Positions 61,677 through 64,000 of a DNA stretch of 64,000 nucleotides are shown in pieces. Every line of letters starts with the position of its first letter. Positions within the stretch are counted from its first letter, which is position 1. Origin of the DNA: JAVJUS01 sp040220455. GTDB taxonomy: Bacteria; Pseudomonadota; Alphaproteobacteria; DSM-16000; Inquilinaceae. The DNA lies in assembly GCA_040220455.1 (NCBI GenBank), contig JAVJUS010000005.1:62001-126000 (forward strand), read 5' to 3'. The translations under genes were made by a program, and so were the position numbers. The notes beneath the pieces are model-generated. The model was not told the DNA's origin and did no database searches. It saw only the letters and a program-made list of their open reading frames with translations.

Positions 61677-61761
61677 AGAATGTCGGGTCGGCCATGTTGC
61701 ATCGCGTCATACCCGGGCGCGACGGTTTCCCCGCGCCGGGCCGGCTTCTATACTCGCGCCC

Positions 61762-62463
61762 ATGACCGAGGGCGGCGAGGATACGGGCGGCCGGCCGCCG
61801 GACCTGGACGACCTGGCCCGGCGCTACCTGGACCTGTGGCAGGAGCAATGGTCGGCGGTCGCGGCCGATCCGCACGCCGCGGAGGACTTGGCGCGCCTGT
61901 TCCGCCTGATGCTGGCCCCGGCCGGGATGGCGTCCCCGGCGGGCGGCGCCGCGGCCTGGCCGTGGGCCAGCGCCTGGCCGCCGGGCTGGCCGCCGGGCTG
62001 GCCGATGTCGGGCGCGACGGGGCCGGGCACGACGGGTGCCGTTGCGCCGGGCGTCGACCCGGCGGCCGCCATGGCGGCCTTCGCCCGGGCGTTCGGCACC
62101 GCCGGCCCGACGTCCCCTTCCGGCCCCGCGCCCGCTTCCAGTACGACGCCCCCCGGCGGAGGACCCGCGCATGACGGCGGCCCAGGACCCGCCCCAGGCC
62201 CGTCAGGGACCCCGGCCGCTGGCGTTCCATCTGGCGGCGGCACAGACGGCATGGATGACCTCGCTGGGCGTCTTGCCGATATCCAGGCTCGCCTCGCTCG
62301 CCTCGAATCCGCCCTGGCCGACCCCGCCGACGGAGGCGGAAACGGCACAGGTGGCAGCGGCGGAAGCGCAAGCGGCGGAAGCGGCAGCGGCCGGGGCGGA
62401 TCCCGGCCGGGCCGATCGGGTGGCGGAACTCGCCGCTCTCGCCAGGGCGCTCGGCGCGGCTGA
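61762..62463 (+). CDS. PhaE-like low-complexity protein of the PHA locus
   Basis: A 233-residue protein. The N-terminus LARRYLDLWQEQWSAVAADP then LARLFRLML resembles the PhaE/PhaM-type helix that contacts PHA synthase. Low-complexity Pro/Trp/Gly segments follow (WASAWPPGWPPGWPMSG). A PhaE-like end helix is GMDDLAGRLADIQARLARLE, then a Gly/Ser/Arg tail. TATACT at 61749 stands 7 nt before the ATG, so the message may be leaderless. The last 293 nt overlap the PhaC-like gene in another frame. The C-terminal tail could be shorter in reality, but the frame is uninterrupted. Confidence 0.6.
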   Translation: MTEGGEDTGGRPPDLDDLARRYLDLWQEQWSAVAADPHAAEDLARLFRLMLAPAGMASPAGGAAAWPWASAWPPGWPPGWPMSGATGPGTTGAVAPGVDPAAAMAAFARAFGTAGPTSPSGPAPASSTTPPGGGPAHDGGPGPAPGPSGTPAAGVPSGGGTDGMDDLAGRLADIQARLARLESALADPADGGGNGTGGSGGSASGGSGSGRGGSRPGRSGGGTRRSRQGARRG

Positions 62464-63526
62464 TCCGGCGGCCGCCCATGCCGCGCTGGCCGGGGAAATC
62501 GCCCGTCGCTTCGACGCCTTCCTGACCGGGCTGGAGCGCTACCGCCACCACCCCTATCGCCGCGCCCTTCCCGATCCGCCCGTGCTCTGGCGGGAAGGCG
62601 GGACGCGGCTGCTCGACTTCGGCGGGCTGCCCGGTGCGGCGGCCGACGGCCAGCCGGTCCTCGTCGTCCCGTCCCTGGTCAACCGCGGCTATGTCCTGGA
62701 TTTGACCGAGGCGACGAGCCTGATGCGCTGGCTGGCCGCCGGGCCGGCGCCGGGCGGGCGGTTCCGGCCGCTGCTGGTCGACTGGGGCTGGCCCGACGAG
62801 GCGGCCCGGCACTTCACGCTGACCGACTATGTCGCAGGCCGGCTGGAGCGTGCCTTCGAGGCGGCGCTGACCACGACCGGCGGCCCGATGCCGGTGTTGG
62901 GCTACTGCATGGGCGGGCTCCTCGCCGTGGCGCTGGCCGCGCGGCGACGCGACGTCTCCGCGCTCGCCCTGCTGGCCACGCCCTGGGACTTCCATGCCGA
63001 GGATCCGGGCCGCGCCACCCGCCTCGCCGCCGCCATGGAGCCGTTCCGCCCGGCGATCGCGACCTGGGGCGCGCTGCCGGTCGACGGGGTCCAGATGCTC
63101 TTCGCGATGCTCGACCCGCTGCTGGCGCTCGACAAGTTCGCGCGCTTCGCCCGAATGCCCGAGGACAGCCCCCGGGTCGAGCCCTTCGTCGCGCTGGAGG
63201 ACTGGCTCAACGACGGCGTGCCGCTGGCCGGCCCCGTGGCGATGGAATGCCTGGACGGCTGGTACGGCCGCAACACGCCGGCGGCCGGCGCCTGGGCGGT
63301 GGCCGGCGCGCCGGTGGTGCCGGAGACGCTGTCGCTGCCCTCGCTGCATGTCGTTCCCGATCGCGACCGGATCGTCCCGCCGGCGAGCGCCCGGGGCCTG
63401 GCCGGGCGGATTCCCGGCAGCGAGACTCTGTCGCCCGCGCTGGGCCATATCGGGATGATCGTCGGCGGCCGGGGACGGGCGCAGGTCTGGGAACCGCTGG
63501 CAAGCTGGCTTGCGACCCACGGTTGA
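62171..63526 (+). CDS. PhaC-like alpha/beta hydrolase (PHA synthase family)
   Basis: A 451-residue protein with the PhaC lipase-like box GYCMGGLLAVA (Cys nucleophile), Asp in VPDRDRIVPP and His in ALGHIGMIVGG. It is shorter than class I PhaC (about 590) and longer than class III PhaC (about 355). A GGAGGA 7 nt before ATG 62171 strongly supports this start although it lies inside the upstream gene. The PhaE-like neighbour suggests a two-subunit synthase of class III/IV type; a depolymerase or degenerate synthase is possible. The N-terminal 100 residues are Ala-rich and helical. Confidence 0.8.
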   Translation: MTAAQDPPQARQGPRPLAFHLAAAQTAWMTSLGVLPISRLASLASNPPWPTPPTEAETAQVAAAEAQAAEAAAAGADPGRADRVAELAALARALGAADPAAAHAALAGEIARRFDAFLTGLERYRHHPYRRALPDPPVLWREGGTRLLDFGGLPGAAADGQPVLVVPSLVNRGYVLDLTEATSLMRWLAAGPAPGGRFRPLLVDWGWPDEAARHFTLTDYVAGRLERAFEAALTTTGGPMPVLGYCMGGLLAVALAARRRDVSALALLATPWDFHAEDPGRATRLAAAMEPFRPAIATWGALPVDGVQMLFAMLDPLLALDKFARFARMPEDSPRVEPFVALEDWLNDGVPLAGPVAMECLDGWYGRNTPAAGAWAVAGAPVVPETLSLPSLHVVPDRDRIVPPASARGLAGRIPGSETLSPALGHIGMIVGGRGRAQVWEPLASWLATHG

Positions 63527-63649
63527 CGGGGCCACCTGCGGGGGACGTGGAGCGCGCTGCCTTGCACCGAGGCACGGCGCTGCCTATCGTGCGGGCACGC
63601 GCGGACCCCAGAGCCCGCCCCCGGTACCCATCCGCGAAGGAGCACACCC

Positions 63650-64000
63650 ATGTCCGCAGTCGTCATCGCCGGCGCCGCCCGGACGCCCATCGGCACCTTC
63701 AACGGCGCGCTCGCGACCACCCCGGCCCACGAGCTCGGCGTCGTCGCGATCAAGGCCGCGCTGGAGCGCGCCGGCGTCGCGCCGGAGGAGGTTCAGGAGG
63801 TCGTCATGGGCCAGATCCTGACGGCCGGCGCGGGCATGAACCCGGCCCGCCAGGCCGCGCTGGGCGCCGGCCTGCCGGAGGGCAGCACGGCCTTCTGCGT
63901 CAACCAGGTCTGCGGCTCGGGCCTGCGCTCGGTCGCCATCGGCAGCCAGCAGATCGGCAGCGGCGACGCCAAGGTGGTGATCGCCGGCGGGCAGGAGAGC
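63650..64000 (+). CDS. phaA: Acetyl-CoA acetyltransferase PhaA (start only; cut by window edge)
   Basis: 117 residues of a thiolase are visible: SAVVIAGAARTPIGTFNGAL at the start and the acylated cysteine C88 in NQVCGSGLRSVAIG. GAAGGAG precedes the ATG. Being next to phaR and the PhaC-like gene it is the biosynthetic thiolase that condenses two acetyl-CoA, the first step to PHB; phaB may follow outside the window. Confidence 0.93.
   Translation, partial: MSAVVIAGAARTPIGTFNGALATTPAHELGVVAIKAALERAGVAPEEVQEVVMGQILTAGAGMNPARQAALGAGLPEGSTAFCVNQVCGSGLRSVAIGSQQIGSGDAKVVIAGGQES

Overview
The window is about 64 kb of very GC-rich chromosome (third codon positions almost all G or C) from a free-living bacterium, most likely an alphaproteobacterium of the Rhodospirillales or a neighbouring order. 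The grounds are gene content: a PhaR-controlled polyhydroxyalkanoate (PHA) locus, DUF1491, DUF1127 and DUF938 proteins, EtfBA, a MerR/LiuR-type fatty-acid operon and a DgcN/DgcA pair. This is a judgement from protein resemblance, not from rRNA. I see no tRNA, rRNA, CRISPR array, integrase, transposase or prophage. The region looks like ordinary chromosome with several unusual accessory genes.

Layout, left to right. 1-3.1 kb: end of an unknown gene, then epmA diverging from efp, and a SuhB-type phosphatase. 3.2-8.4 kb: a three-gene envelope operon (proline-rich OmpA-like protein, MotA/ExbB-like channel, and a MotB-like protein with a coiled coil of about 700 residues). 8.6-13.1 kb: small stress/membrane proteins, an FMN reductase, and a GNAT-peptidase C39 fusion translationally coupled to a RimK-type ATP-grasp ligase. 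13.3-19.0 kb: type I secretion adaptor and ABC transporter, an orphan membrane protein, AzlCD. 19.2-26.0 kb: DUF1302 - DUF1329 - YCF48-like - RND/MMPL, a four-gene envelope transport operon. 26.0-31.0 kb: D-glutamate catabolism genes dgcA and dgcN with a gamma-glutamylcyclotransferase-like gene between them, a SHOCT-like small protein, a SCO1 copper chaperone and a D-amino-acid-oxidase-like flavoprotein. 31.1-35.0 kb: a lipoprotein, a lone RusA resolvase, etfBA and a glutathione S-transferase. 35.0-42.9 kb: a cysteine-rich SufR-like regulator, a DUF1127 microprotein, and a five-gene beta-oxidation operon read leftward from a MerR regulator behind a perfect 16-bp palindrome. 43.0-44.7 kb: a secreted aerolysin-like/DM9/peptidoglycan-binding protein, the most novel gene here. 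44.8-47.2 kb: TVP38-like, DUF1491, UspA and DUF938 genes. 47.3-58.5 kb: an alpha-glucan block (TreS-maltokinase fusion, GlgB with a histone-H1-like tail, GlgX, MalQ). 59.1-64.0 kb: a PAS-GGDEF-EAL protein and the PHA locus (phaR, a PhaE-like gene overlapping a PhaC-like gene by 293 nt, and the start of phaA).

How the genes fit together. Two carbon stores are encoded close together: glycogen/trehalose (treS-mak, glgB, glgX, malQ) and PHA (phaR, phaE-like, phaC-like, phaA). The beta-oxidation operon with EtfBA supplies acetyl-CoA and reduced ETF. D-amino-acid and D-glutamate genes suggest scavenging of peptidoglycan-derived compounds. Several intergenic gaps, especially those between convergent genes, hold palindromic repeats of at least five different families.
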